A stretch of DNA of 64,000 bases from Flavimobilis marinus (GTDB taxonomy: Bacteria; Actinomycetota; Actinomycetes; Actinomycetales; Cellulomonadaceae). The position numbers were made by a program, and so were the translations under genes. Each line of letters starts with the position of its first letter. Position 1 is the stretch's first letter. Below the pieces are notes generated by a model. It was not told the DNA's origin and did no database searches. It worked only from the letters and a program-made list of their open reading frames with translations. The DNA lies in contig NZ_FONZ01000003.1 of the NCBI RefSeq assembly GCF_900113055.1, forward strand, positions 428,638-492,637, given 5' to 3'. Shown in pieces: positions 1-7,716 of this stretch.

Positions 1-1050
1 GAAGCCGTCGTCGGCCAGGCGCGCGAGCATGCCCGGGGCATCGGGGAACTTCTCGGTGTCCCAGGTGAAGACGCGGTAGCCGTCCATGTAGTCGATGTCG
101 AGCCACAGGGCGTCGCAGGGGATGTCCTCGGCGCGGTGCCGGGCGGCGAGCTCCTCGATCTTGTCCTGCGTGTAGTTGAACCAGCGGCACTGGTGGTAGC
201 CGAGCGACCACAGCGGCGGCGGCACGGTCCGGCCCGTGAGCCACGTGTAGCCCTCGAGGATGTCGGGGATCCCCGGGCCGGCGAAGACGTACTCGACGTA
301 CTGGCCGCCCGTGACGTGGATGCGGTACTCGTCGTCGGGCGTGAAGTCGTAGTGCGACCGGTAGGCGTTGTCGAGGAACGAGGCCGCGACGCCGCCGTCG
401 GACGCGTGGTGGTAGAAGAACGGGATCGAGACGTAGTACGGGTCGAACTCGGTGCTCGTGTTGTCCGAGCGAGGGTCGTCCGCGGCCTTCTGGAGGGCGA
501 ACTCCCCGGACGCCGTCGGGCTGAGGACGTCGGTGTTCCACAGTGTGAAGTCCCGCCCGCGCCGGTTCTGGCCGCCGGTCTTCTCGCCCAGACCGTAGAT
601 CGCGTCCTGCACGCCCGCCCGGCGGCGCACGACAAACTCGTCGTTGAGCGTCGCGTACGGCCACCACACGCCGTCCGAGTCCTGGTAGGTCTCGACGACG
701 GCGCTCCCGTCCGTCCGGTGCACGTCCAGCCGGAACGGACTGAGGTAGAGCGAGACGACGACAGCGTCCGTGCGCAGGCGGACGACGTCGTCGGCGTGCT
801 CGAGCTCGAAGGTCACCGCCTGCTCGAACGGGTCGACGCACACGGCGTGCGTGGGCTGCTCGTCGAACCGTCCGCCGCGGCTGATCGACAGGCGCACGAC
901 GTCGTCCCGCACCACCTCGACGCGCAGCCGCTCCCCCGTGGTCCCGCCGCCGCCGAGCGCGGCCTCGAGCCCGCGGCCCGTCTTCGTGACGTCCGCAGCG
1001 GTCTCGAACCGCAGGTAGGTGGCGGTCTGCTGGGCGGTGGGGAACGGCAC
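1..1050 (-). CDS. Glycoside hydrolase family 31 (alpha-glucosidase/alpha-xylosidase type), 5' part only
   Basis: This is the N-terminal 350 codons of a retaining alpha-glycosidase that would release glucose or xylose from alpha-linked oligosaccharides; the gene runs off the left edge. The start is GTG at 1050, preceded by AAAGGAG with about 7 bases of spacing. Visible features are the N-terminal beta-sandwich, the GLGEKTG segment near residue 155, and the first strand of the catalytic barrel with LWLDIDYMDGYRVFTWD near the window edge, a GH31 hallmark. The nucleophile (WxDMNE-type) and acid/base regions lie outside the window. Family members are usually 650-800 residues, so about half is missing. 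No signal peptide is seen, so it is probably cytoplasmic. Substrate (maltose, isoprimeverose, other) cannot be decided. The nearby maltose-type regulon suggests, but does not show, alpha-glucan use. Confidence 0.9.
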   Translation of the reverse strand, partial: MPFPTAQQTATYLRFETAADVTKTGRGLEAALGGGGTTGERLRVEVVRDDVVRLSISRGGRFDEQPTHAVCVDPFEQAVTFELEHADDVVRLRTDAVVVSLYLSPFRLDVHRTDGSAVVETYQDSDGVWWPYATLNDEFVVRRRAGVQDAIYGLGEKTGGQNRRGRDFTLWNTDVLSPTASGEFALQKAADDPRSDNTSTEFDPYYVSIPFFYHHASDGGVAASFLDNAYRSHYDFTPDDEYRIHVTGGQYVEYVFAGPGIPDILEGYTWLTGRTVPPPLWSLGYHQCRWFNYTQDKIEELAARHRAEDIPCDALWLDIDYMDGYRVFTWDTEKFPDAPGMLARLADDGF

Positions 1051-1136
1051 GGGAGGGCTCCTTTGCTCGGGTGCTCCCAGGCTAGACCGGGGCGGTGACT
1101 CAGACCTGGCTGCTTCCCTCCCCGGCGGCCGCGCTG

Positions 1137-2345
1137 CTACTCGGTTCCGGTCTCAGTCGAAGGGGCATCGGACGGCGCCTCAGACGACAGCTCCGTGTCC
1201 AAGGGCTCTCCACTCGGCTCTATTTCCAGCGGCGAGTCGCTCGGCGTCTCGGCCTCGTCGGTCGCGAGCGGGACGAGGCGATCGATCGTCGGGGCCTGCG
1301 TCGACCCGGCGACTCCGTCAGGTGCCGTCCAGCGATTCACGGTCTCGTCCCATACGCCCGACTCGATGTCCCAGAATCCGAGCGGGTAGGCGTTCCAGAC
1401 CTCGCGGCCGTTGACGTCGGTGCGCGGCTCCCAGAAGTGCGTGATCCTGTCGCCATCGGGGCTGTCCAGAGTGCCGTCGGGGGCGAGCAGCACGGGTCGT
1501 CCGGACTGGTCGACGACCTGGGCGCCATCGATCAGCTCGCCGTCCGGGCCGTAGACGAAGAGGTTGGTCGCACGTTCGCCGCCGACGTAGACAGCCTCGG
1601 CTTCGCTGCCAGCGGCGTCGGCCGGCGCACTCTCGTCGGAGGAGTCAAGGGGGGAGAAGTACGCGATCTGGTTGGCAGCGTCCTGTGCCATCGCCACGTA
1701 GGGAACGAAGTAGACCGCCGCGACGACGTTGGCAACAACCGCGGCACGGCGCCATCCCCTTCCCAGTCGCAAGGCGCCGCGCCCAACCTGCACGCTCAGG
1801 AACGCCAGGACGACCATGACCAGCACGGCCCACGGGTCGCTCTCGGGGATGAACCGGATCTCGTAGACAGTGAACATCCCGCCGATGAAGCCGCCCAGAA
1901 CCCATGCTCGCGCTACCCACCAAACCGGAGCGATCGATCGACCGAAGCCGACGAGGAAGGCACCCTGCGAGGTCGTGGCGAAGCGGGCGATCTGCGCCCG
2001 GAGCGGCGCGACCAGTTCGTGCGCCGCCGCACGGACGCGGACGCGCCAGGGAGCCCTCCCGGCACGCTCGGTCGGACCCGCAGCAGGGAACCCAGCCGCC
2101 GACCGCAGCTCCGCCGCGTACTCCTCGGGGGCCCCAAACCGTGCGGTCAGCTCGTCACCCTCCGCCGCAGCCACCTCGGAATGGCCCGCCCGCTCCGGCG
2201 CCGCGTCCGCGAGCGCCTCGGCCAGATCCGCCTCGAGCCCGTCGGTGAGGTCTTCGACCACGTCGGGCTCGAGGTCGGCCAGGTGCGCCCGGACCCGGGT
2301 CGCGTAGGCAGCGAAGTGCTCGCTCAGCACCGGCGTCGTCATCAT
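1137..2345 (-). CDS. HAAS-like (DUF1700-type) membrane protein paired with PadR
   Basis: A 402-residue membrane protein of unknown role. Residues 1-100 form an acidic helical region (HLADLEPDVVEDLTDGLEADL, then FGAPEEYAAELR) typical of HAAS/DUF1700-like domains encoded beside PadR regulators. Two or three membrane segments follow (about 135-160, 170-190 and 200-220). A 170-residue acidic Ser/Thr/Pro-rich tail follows, with the outer-face YVGGERATNLFVYGPDGEL region. Its start codon overlaps the stop of padR (ATGA), so the two are co-translated. By family knowledge the HAAS region couples a membrane output module to PadR control. The tail has no domain I recognise and no catalytic motif. Another description would simply be a hypothetical membrane protein. 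Confidence 0.75.
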   Translation of the reverse strand: MMTTPVLSEHFAAYATRVRAHLADLEPDVVEDLTDGLEADLAEALADAAPERAGHSEVAAAEGDELTARFGAPEEYAAELRSAAGFPAAGPTERAGRAPWRVRVRAAAHELVAPLRAQIARFATTSQGAFLVGFGRSIAPVWWVARAWVLGGFIGGMFTVYEIRFIPESDPWAVLVMVVLAFLSVQVGRGALRLGRGWRRAAVVANVVAAVYFVPYVAMAQDAANQIAYFSPLDSSDESAPADAAGSEAEAVYVGGERATNLFVYGPDGELIDGAQVVDQSGRPVLLAPDGTLDSPDGDRITHFWEPRTDVNGREVWNAYPLGFWDIESGVWDETVNRWTAPDGVAGSTQAPTIDRLVPLATDEAETPSDSPLEIEPSGEPLDTELSSEAPSDAPSTETGTE

Positions 2346-2671
2346 GCCGCTCCTTCAGTCGTCAGGAGTGCGCTCATCGCCTCGGCGAACTCGCGCCACT
2401 CACCACGCTGGCTCTCCAGGAGAGCCCGCCCCTGCTTGTTGATGCCGTAGTACTTGCGGTGCGGCCCTTCGTCGGACGGCACGACATAGCTCGTCAGCGC
2501 CCCGGCCGCGTACAGGCGCCGGAGCGTCCCATACACGGACGCGTCGCCGACGGCGTCGAGCCCCGCCGCGCGCAGCCGCCGCACGACGTCGTAGCCGTAA
2601 CCATCCGCCTCCGCGAGGACGGCCAGGACCGCGGCGTCGAGGACGCCCTTCAACAGCTGTGTCGTATCCAT
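2342..2671 (-). CDS. PadR-family transcriptional regulator
   Basis: A 109-residue PadR winged-helix repressor. The core reads LLKGVLDAAVLAVLAEADGYGY then SVYGTLRRLYAAGAL and GPHRKYYGINKQG, the standard PadR helix-turn-helix and wing. I chose ATG 2671 because GGAGGT lies just upstream and because the family starts two to five residues before the LLKG helix; in-frame ATGs at 2686 and 2737 would add unconserved residues. It overlaps the downstream HAAS-like membrane-protein gene by 4 bp. Such pairs usually autoregulate the operon and respond to envelope or drug stress; no ligand can be inferred here. Confidence 0.9.
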   Translation of the reverse strand: MDTTQLLKGVLDAAVLAVLAEADGYGYDVVRRLRAAGLDAVGDASVYGTLRRLYAAGALTSYVVPSDEGPHRKYYGINKQGRALLESQRGEWREFAEAMSALLTTEGAA

Positions 2672-2880
2672 CGGACCTCCGCTCATCGCGCCGGCCCGTG
2701 ATCCCCCTGCGGCCACGGGCCAGCGCTTGTGCGTCACACGGTACTACGGAATACGCACTACCGGACACACCGTGCTACCGGCGCGCCGCTGGTCCGCCGC
2801 AGTTCTGCACAGAACGACAACACACGTGTCGATACGAGCAGAATCGTCCGGTGCCGCGACCGAGAGAGCCGGCCCCGACG

Positions 2881-3465
2881 TCAGCCCGCGTCCCCCAGCC
2901 GCGCCAGCAACCCGTCCCGCACCGTCGGCCACTCGGCCGCGAGGATCGAGAAGTAGACCGTGTCCTGCCGGGTCCCGTCGGCCGAGACCCGGTGGTCGCG
3001 CAGCGTGCCCTCGTACCGGGCGCCGAGCTTCCGCATCGCCGCGAGCGACCGCGCGTTGCGGGCGTCCCCGCGCAGGGCCACGCGCGCCAGGCCCCAGTCC
3101 TCGAACGCGTGCGTCAGCAGCAGCAGCTTGGCCGCGGGGTTCACGTGCGTGCCCCACACAGCCCGGCCGTAGAAGGTGTTGCCGATCTCGCAGCGACCCA
3201 TCGCGGACGCGACGTCGTAGTACGTCGTCACGCCGACGACGGGCGAACCGTCCGTGTGCTCGTCCCGCACCGCGAACGCGACCATGGCGGGCGTCGCTAC
3301 CAGCCGCTCCACGTGCGCGGTCATCGCAGCCTCGTCGTCGGGGAGCGGCGACGTCATGCCGCGCCACATCTCGGCGTCGACAAGCGGCGCGAGCGCAGCG
3401 GCATGCTGGACGCCGAGAGGTTCGAGCCGGACGCCGTGGCCGGTCAGGACGAGGTCGTGTTCCAC
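2881..3465 (-). CDS. GNAT N-acetyltransferase, RimJ/RimL type (copy 1)
   Basis: A 194-residue GCN5-related acetyltransferase of the ribosomal-protein-type (Acetyltransf_3) branch, which transfers acetyl from acetyl-CoA to an amine. The order is an N-terminal strand VRLEPLGVQHAAAL, a central strand CEIGNTFYGRAVWGTHVNPAAKLLLLTHAFE holding the acetyl-CoA binding turn, ARVALRGDARNARSLAAMRKLGA, and a C-terminal strand QDTVYFSILAAEWP. The NARS/AMRKLGA signature is typical of the family. It lies 18 bp downstream of a clear paralogue on the same strand. Substrate is unknown. Confidence 0.88.
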   Translation of the reverse strand: MEHDLVLTGHGVRLEPLGVQHAAALAPLVDAEMWRGMTSPLPDDEAAMTAHVERLVATPAMVAFAVRDEHTDGSPVVGVTTYYDVASAMGRCEIGNTFYGRAVWGTHVNPAAKLLLLTHAFEDWGLARVALRGDARNARSLAAMRKLGARYEGTLRDHRVSADGTRQDTVYFSILAAEWPTVRDGLLARLGDAG

Positions 3466-3483
3466 GCGAGCGAGACTAGCCAG

Positions 3484-4257
3484 TCACCGCCGTCGGCGCC
3501 GCGCCCGCCGCTGTCGCCGCGCCGCGGCCCGCGGCGGGACCGGGACGGGCCCGTGCTGGAGCAGGGCGTCCGCGACCTCCTGCACCACCTCGGACGTCAC
3601 GCTCGCCCCGACCGACGCGAGCGGCGGCATGCTTGCCTCGATCGACCGCAGCGGGTCGAGCCGGTTCAGCAGCCGCTCGCGGATCTCCGGCCACTCCGGC
3701 TCGAGGATCGAGAACGACACTGAGTCGACCCGCGTGCCGTCGCGGTCGTCGCGGTAACCCCGCAGCAGACCTTCCCGCGTCGCGCCGAGCCGCTCGATCG
3801 CGCCCAGCGACCGGGTGTTGCGTGCGTCTGCGCGCAGGGCCACGCGGTACACCCCGAGTCCCTCGAACGCGTGCTGCAGCAGCAGGAACTTCGACGCCGG
3901 GTTGATCACGCGGCCCCACACAGCACGATCGTAGAAGGTGCGGCCGATCTCGACCCGGCGCGCCTCGGGATGGTGGTCCACGAGCGCCGTGCTCCCGCGC
4001 ACCTGACCGTCGACCAGGTCGACGACGGCGAACGGCAGGCACCCCGGCAGCGCGAGGGAGTCCTCGATGTAGTTCATCATCCCCACCTCGCCCTCGGGCA
4101 GGGGTGCGCTCATGCCCGCCCACAGGTCGGCGTCGACCATGCGGGCGAGGTCGCTGACGTGCTGCTGCGCCAGCGGTTCAAGGCGAAATCCGTGCGCCTC
4201 GAGGACGAGATCGTGCTCCACGCGGAAATCAGAGCACGCCGCCACCACACGCGACAA
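3484..4257 (-). CDS. GNAT N-acetyltransferase, RimJ/RimL type (copy 2)
   Basis: A 257-residue acetyltransferase homologous to its downstream neighbour over its whole core (EHDLVLEAHGFRLEPL, EIGRTFYDRAVWGRVINPASKFLLLQHAFEG, ARNTRSLGAIERLGATREG, SVSFSILEPEWPEIRERLL). It differs by a roughly 50-residue C-terminal extension ending in an Arg-rich tail (RRQRRARRRRR), which may bind nucleic acid or be a read-through oddity. ATG 4257 has a weak AGGA; GTG 4221, which aligns with the start of copy 1, is an equally good start (245 residues). The two copies form one transcription unit and look like a local duplication. Substrate is unknown. Confidence 0.85.
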   Translation of the reverse strand: MSRVVAACSDFRVEHDLVLEAHGFRLEPLAQQHVSDLARMVDADLWAGMSAPLPEGEVGMMNYIEDSLALPGCLPFAVVDLVDGQVRGSTALVDHHPEARRVEIGRTFYDRAVWGRVINPASKFLLLQHAFEGLGVYRVALRADARNTRSLGAIERLGATREGLLRGYRDDRDGTRVDSVSFSILEPEWPEIRERLLNRLDPLRSIEASMPPLASVGASVTSEVVQEVADALLQHGPVPVPPRAAARRQRRARRRRR

Positions 4258-4345
4258 CGGTCCTGCGGCGTGTCGCGCGAGACACTCCGGCGCTGGTCAC
4301 CGAGTGTTTTCGCGCCCGTTCCCGACCGTTCGACCCGCGCCGGGA

Positions 4346-5740
4346 TCACGCCCCCGGAGCGCACCCCCCGGCCACCGCTGCGTTGGCCACGGCGGCGGTC
4401 GCGACGAGCCCCGAGAGCCCCGAGACGTCGGGCACCGGGCGGGGGTCGTCGGCGACCACCCAGCACCCGTCGACGACGACGTAGCTCGCCCCCGGCCCGT
4501 CGGTCAGGTAAGCCGCGAGCGCCTCGACCAGGCGGTCGACGTGCTCGCTGCCCGAGCCGAGCCCGACGCTCGCGCGGATGGCGCCGGTGCCGTGCCCGAG
4601 CCGGGCGAGCAGGGGATGCGCGCAGAACTTGCCGTCCCGCACCCCGATCCCGTGCTCCGCAGCGAGGTAGGCGGCCACCAGGCCCGGGTCGTGCCCCGGC
4701 ACCGCGAACGCGACCACACCGACGCGGTCGGTCGAGTCCGCCCAGACCCGCAGCACCTCGACGCCGTCGATGCCGCAGAGCCCGGACTCGAGCCGGTCGC
4801 GCAGCGCGTCCTCGTGGGCGTGCGCCGCCGCCGCGTCGAGCTCGGCGAGCGCGTCGCAGGCCGCCGCGAGCGCGACCGCGCCGATCACGTTGGGCGACCC
4901 GGCCTCGTGGCGCGCGGGCGACGGGGCCCAGGTCACGCCGTCGGCCGACACGGACCGGACTGCGCCGCCGCCGGCGAGGTAGGCGGGGGCGGCGTCGAGC
5001 CAGTCCCGCCGCCCGATCAGGACACCGGCGCCGTACGGCGCGTACGTCTTGTGCCCGGAGAAGGCCAGGTAGTCGATGCCGGCCGCGGCGACGTCGACCC
5101 GGCGGTGCGGGACGAGCTGAGCGCCGTCGACCGCGACGCGCGCGCCGGCCTCGTGGGCCAGGGCGACGACGTCGGCCAGGGGCAGGGCCTCCCCGGTCAC
5201 GTTCGAGGCGCCCGTGCAGGCGACGAGCGCGTAGGACGCCCGGGCGAGCTCCGCCCGGAGAAGGTCGAGCGTCTCGGTGATCGTGGGGGCGCCCGTCACG
5301 ACCGTCGCCCCGCCGCTCGCCCGGTGCCACGGCAGCAGGTTCGCGTGGTGCTCAATGTCGAGCACCAGCACCCGCCCGGGTACGGCCCCCGCGAGGAGGT
5401 TGAGCGAGTCGGTCGTGTTGCGGGTGAAGATCGTGACGTCGTCGGCCCGCGCGCCCACCAGGGTGGCGACGGACCGGCGTGAGGCCTCGTACAGGGCGGT
5501 CGAGACCTGCGAGAGGTACCCGGCGCCGCGGTGCACGCTCGCGTACAGCGGCAGCACCTGGGCGACGCGCTCGGCGACGACCGCGAGCGCGGGGGCCGAC
5601 GCCGCGACGTCGAGGTTCGCGTACGGCACCGTCCGACCGTCGACGAGCGGCACGAGCGTGTCCGCGCCGATCACCTCGAGCAGCGGGGCGACGGGCGATG
5701 CGTCGGTACAGGCGGGGCGGGACAGGGTGTCGGGGCACAT
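4346..5740 (-). CDS. Class V aminotransferase / cysteine desulfurase-like PLP enzyme
   Basis: A 464-residue fold-type I PLP enzyme of the NifS/SufS/Csd group, probably cytoplasmic. The PLP lysine is K231 in FSGHKTYAPYG. Phosphate- and ring-binding elements include NTTDSLNLLAG, DIEHHANLLPW and VDGAQLVPH. A cysteine, C373 in RDGKFCAHPLL, falls where SufS-type desulfurases carry the sulfur-accepting Cys. These support a cysteine desulfurase or C-S lyase, though a dedicated product is not provable. Its leader is a SAM-IV riboswitch, so expression should fall when S-adenosylmethionine is plentiful. The divergent rhodanese-metZ operon fits a role in sulfur or methionine metabolism. SufB/C/D/U genes are not in the window. 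Confidence 0.82.
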   Translation of the reverse strand: MCPDTLSRPACTDASPVAPLLEVIGADTLVPLVDGRTVPYANLDVAASAPALAVVAERVAQVLPLYASVHRGAGYLSQVSTALYEASRRSVATLVGARADDVTIFTRNTTDSLNLLAGAVPGRVLVLDIEHHANLLPWHRASGGATVVTGAPTITETLDLLRAELARASYALVACTGASNVTGEALPLADVVALAHEAGARVAVDGAQLVPHRRVDVAAAGIDYLAFSGHKTYAPYGAGVLIGRRDWLDAAPAYLAGGGAVRSVSADGVTWAPSPARHEAGSPNVIGAVALAAACDALAELDAAAAHAHEDALRDRLESGLCGIDGVEVLRVWADSTDRVGVVAFAVPGHDPGLVAAYLAAEHGIGVRDGKFCAHPLLARLGHGTGAIRASVGLGSGSEHVDRLVEALAAYLTDGPGASYVVVDGCWVVADDPRPVPDVSGLSGLVATAAVANAAVAGGCAPGA

Positions 5741-5754
5741 GAGGGGCTCCTCTC

Positions 5755-5866
5755 GGCGCTTGCCCGACGCCGGACGACGGCGGGCCTGGTCCTCACCCGG
5801 GGCACCCCACCGCGGAAGGAGGGTTGCCGGCCAGCAAGCCGGGGCTACGCGCTGGCACTCGTGACC
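5755..5866 (-). promoter_or_regulatory. SAM-IV riboswitch
   Basis: Read on the minus strand, the leader of the cysteine-desulfurase-like gene begins GGTCACGAGTGCCAGCG. It continues with AGCCCCGGCTTGCTGGCCGG, CAACCCTCC, CGCGGTGGGGTGCCCCGGGTGA and GACCAGGC, and ends GGCAAGCGC. This is the actinobacterial SAM-IV consensus in order, including the P1-closing GGTCA/TGA-GACC pairing. The element ends about 15 bases before the ATG at 5740, and the Shine-Dalgarno GAGGAG lies directly after it. Translational control by SD masking is therefore likely. No intrinsic terminator with a U-tract is visible. Confidence 0.9.
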
Positions 5867-5984
5867 GTGCCCCTAGCGTCACCGGGGGTCCGCCGTCCGT
5901 CAAGGGCTGGGACGGCCGTCTCACCCAGTGGGAACTCCGGTGGTCGACGACGACGCCGCGGCCGCAAGCCCGGAGGATGGCCGC

Positions 5985-6395
5985 ATGACGTATGCAGGAG
6001 ACCTCACCCCGCACCAGGCCTACGAGCTCGTCGCGAGCCGCCCGGACGTGCTGCTCGTCGACGTCCGCACCCGGGGCGAGTGGCAGCAGATCGGCGTGCC
6101 CGACGGCGCCGACGCGGCCGGCGACGTCGCGTTCGTCGAGTGGAACACCGCGACCGGTCCCAACGACAGGTTCCTCGACGACCTCGCGGCGGCCGGGGCC
6201 ACGCCCGAGCGCACGCTCGTGTTCCTCTGCCGCTCGGGCGTGCGGTCGATCGGCGCGGCGGAGGCGGCGACCGCGGCGGGCCTGGGCCCTGCCTACAACG
6301 TGCTCGAGGGCTTCGAGGGCGAGCAGGACCGCTTCGGCATGCGTACCGTCAACGGCTGGCGCAACGCGGGTCTGCCGACCTCGGGTCCGACGTGA
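5985..6395 (+). CDS. Rhodanese-like sulfurtransferase domain protein
   Basis: A 136-residue single-domain rhodanese. The catalytic loop CRSGVRS starts at C82, which would carry the persulfide; DVRTRGEWQQIGVPDGA is the conserved N-terminal rhodanese motif and GWRNAGLP the C-terminal one. ATG 5985 is preceded by CGGAGG with 8 bases of spacing; an upstream in-frame start at 5928 is unconserved. The stop overlaps the metZ GTG by 4 bp (GTGA), so the two are translationally coupled. The likely job is delivery or trapping of sulfane sulfur for methionine or cysteine metabolism. Confidence 0.92.
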   Translation: MTYAGDLTPHQAYELVASRPDVLLVDVRTRGEWQQIGVPDGADAAGDVAFVEWNTATGPNDRFLDDLAAAGATPERTLVFLCRSGVRSIGAAEAATAAGLGPAYNVLEGFEGEQDRFGMRTVNGWRNAGLPTSGPT

Positions 6396-7594
6396 GCGGC
6401 CTGCCGCCCACGGCGCGCCCGGACACGCTCGCCGTCCGCGGGGGCCTGGCGCGCACCGGGTTCGACGAGACCTCCGAGCCGCTCTTCCTCACGCAGGGCT
6501 ACGTCTACGAGAGCGCGGCCGAGTGCGAGGCCGCCTTCGCGGGGGACGTCGACCGGTTCATCTACTCCCGCTACGGCAACCCGACGGTCCGCACGTTCGA
6601 GGAGCGCCTGCGCCTGCTCGAGGGCGCCGAGGGCTGCTACGCGACGGCCACCGGGATGTCCGCGGTGTTCACGGCGCTCGCCGCGATCGTTTCCAGCGGC
6701 TCGCGGATCGTTGCCGCGCGCGCCCTGTTCGGCTCGTCGCTCGTGATCTTCGACGAGATCTTCGCGCGTTGGGGCGTGCGCACCGACTACGTCGACGCCC
6801 ACGTGCTGTCCCAGTGGGAGGAGGCGCTGTCCACGCCGGCGGACGTCGTGTTCTTTGAGACGCCGTCCAACCCCATGCAGGACCTCGTCGACGTGCGCGC
6901 GGTCAGCGACCTCGCGCACGCGGCCGGCGCCGTCGTCGTCCTCGACAACGTCTTCGCGACCCCCGTGCTGCAGAAGCCCCTCGAGCTCGGCGCCGACGTC
7001 GTCGTGTACTCCGCGACCAAGCACATCGACGGCCAGGGGCGCGTCCTGGGCGGGGCGATCCTGGGCCCGGCCGACTACATCGACGGCCCCGTGCAGCAGC
7101 TCATCCGCAACACCGGCCCGTCGCTCAGCCCGTTCAACGCCTGGGTGCTGCTCAAGGGCCTCGAGACGATGGCGCTGCGCGTCCGCGCCCAGAGCGCCGC
7201 CGCGCTGCAGATCGCCACCGAGCTCGAGCGGCTCCCGGGCGTCGGCCCGGTGCGCTACCCGTACCTGGCTTCGCACCCGCAGCACGCGCTCGCGCTCGCG
7301 CAGCAGACGGCCGGGGGCACGGTCGTGACGTTCGACCTCGAGGCCGCGGGCGACGCCGACGCCGCCAAGGCGCGCGCCTTCCGCTTCCTCGACGCCCTGC
7401 GGATCGTGGACATCTCCAACAACCTCGGCGACGCCAAGTCCCTGGTCACGCACCCCGCGACGACGACGCACCGCCGCCTCGGCCCCGAGGGGCGCGCCGC
7501 GGTCGGGATGTCCGAGACGACGATCCGCCTCAGCGTCGGCCTCGAGGACCCGGCCGACCTGCTCGATGACGTCACCCAGGCGCTGCGCGCCTGA
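6392..7594 (+). CDS. metZ: O-succinylhomoserine sulfhydrylase
   Basis: A 400-residue Cys/Met-metabolism PLP enzyme that makes homocysteine from an O-acylhomoserine and sulfide (or persulfide). The PLP lysine is K210 in YSATKHIDGQGRVLGGA, and the IDGQGR continuation is characteristic of MetZ rather than cystathionine synthase. Also visible are DRFIYSRYGNPTV, ETPSNPMQDLVD and the C-terminal MSETTIRLSVGLED motif. The GTG start overlaps the rhodanese stop. It lies divergent to a SAM-IV-controlled gene. O-acetylhomoserine use cannot be excluded. Confidence 0.92.
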   Translation: MSGLPPTARPDTLAVRGGLARTGFDETSEPLFLTQGYVYESAAECEAAFAGDVDRFIYSRYGNPTVRTFEERLRLLEGAEGCYATATGMSAVFTALAAIVSSGSRIVAARALFGSSLVIFDEIFARWGVRTDYVDAHVLSQWEEALSTPADVVFFETPSNPMQDLVDVRAVSDLAHAAGAVVVLDNVFATPVLQKPLELGADVVVYSATKHIDGQGRVLGGAILGPADYIDGPVQQLIRNTGPSLSPFNAWVLLKGLETMALRVRAQSAAALQIATELERLPGVGPVRYPYLASHPQHALALAQQTAGGTVVTFDLEAAGDADAAKARAFRFLDALRIVDISNNLGDAKSLVTHPATTTHRRLGPEGRAAVGMSETTIRLSVGLEDPADLLDDVTQALRA

Positions 7595-7601
7595 GCACGG
7601 C

Positions 7602-7618
7602 CTGAAAGGCGCTTTCAG
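7602..7618. promoter_or_regulatory. LacI-family operator O1 upstream of GH13 gene
   Basis: CTGAAAGGCGCTTTCAG is a perfect 7-bp inverted repeat around GCG. It shares the CTGAAAG half-site with the sequence at 7622 and with the operator of the sugar ABC operon at 14674-14689. Its right half, TTTCAG (7613-7618), could be the -35 of the GH13 promoter, with a -10 TACTGT at 7636-7641 (17-bp spacer), so a bound repressor would block RNA polymerase. Confidence 0.65.
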
Positions 7619-7621
7619 AAT

Positions 7622-7637
7622 CTGAAAGATCTTGCTA
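7622..7637. promoter_or_regulatory. LacI-family operator O2 upstream of GH13 gene
   Basis: CTGAAAGATCTTGCTA matches the malE-side operator CTGAAAGTTCTTGCAG at 13 of 16 positions. It overlaps the predicted -10 region of the GH13 promoter. The CTTGCAG-type half-site is like the operators of actinobacterial MalR repressors. Assignment to the LacI protein encoded at 9681-10688 is inference from proximity and sharing. Confidence 0.6.
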
Positions 7638-7716
7638 CTGTGCAGTGGTCCCGGCGGCACAGCCGCCACCCGGACCGCACGAACACCACGCTGCGGCGCA
7701 CCAGAGAGCAGCTCCC

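Noticed and set aside
5741..5984. SAM-IV element as leader of rhodanese-metZ
   Set aside because: The conserved blocks only read correctly on the minus strand, toward the cysteine-desulfurase-like gene.
5928..5984. Upstream start for the rhodanese
   Set aside because: The extra 19 residues are unconserved and ATG 5985 has CGGAGG at ideal spacing.
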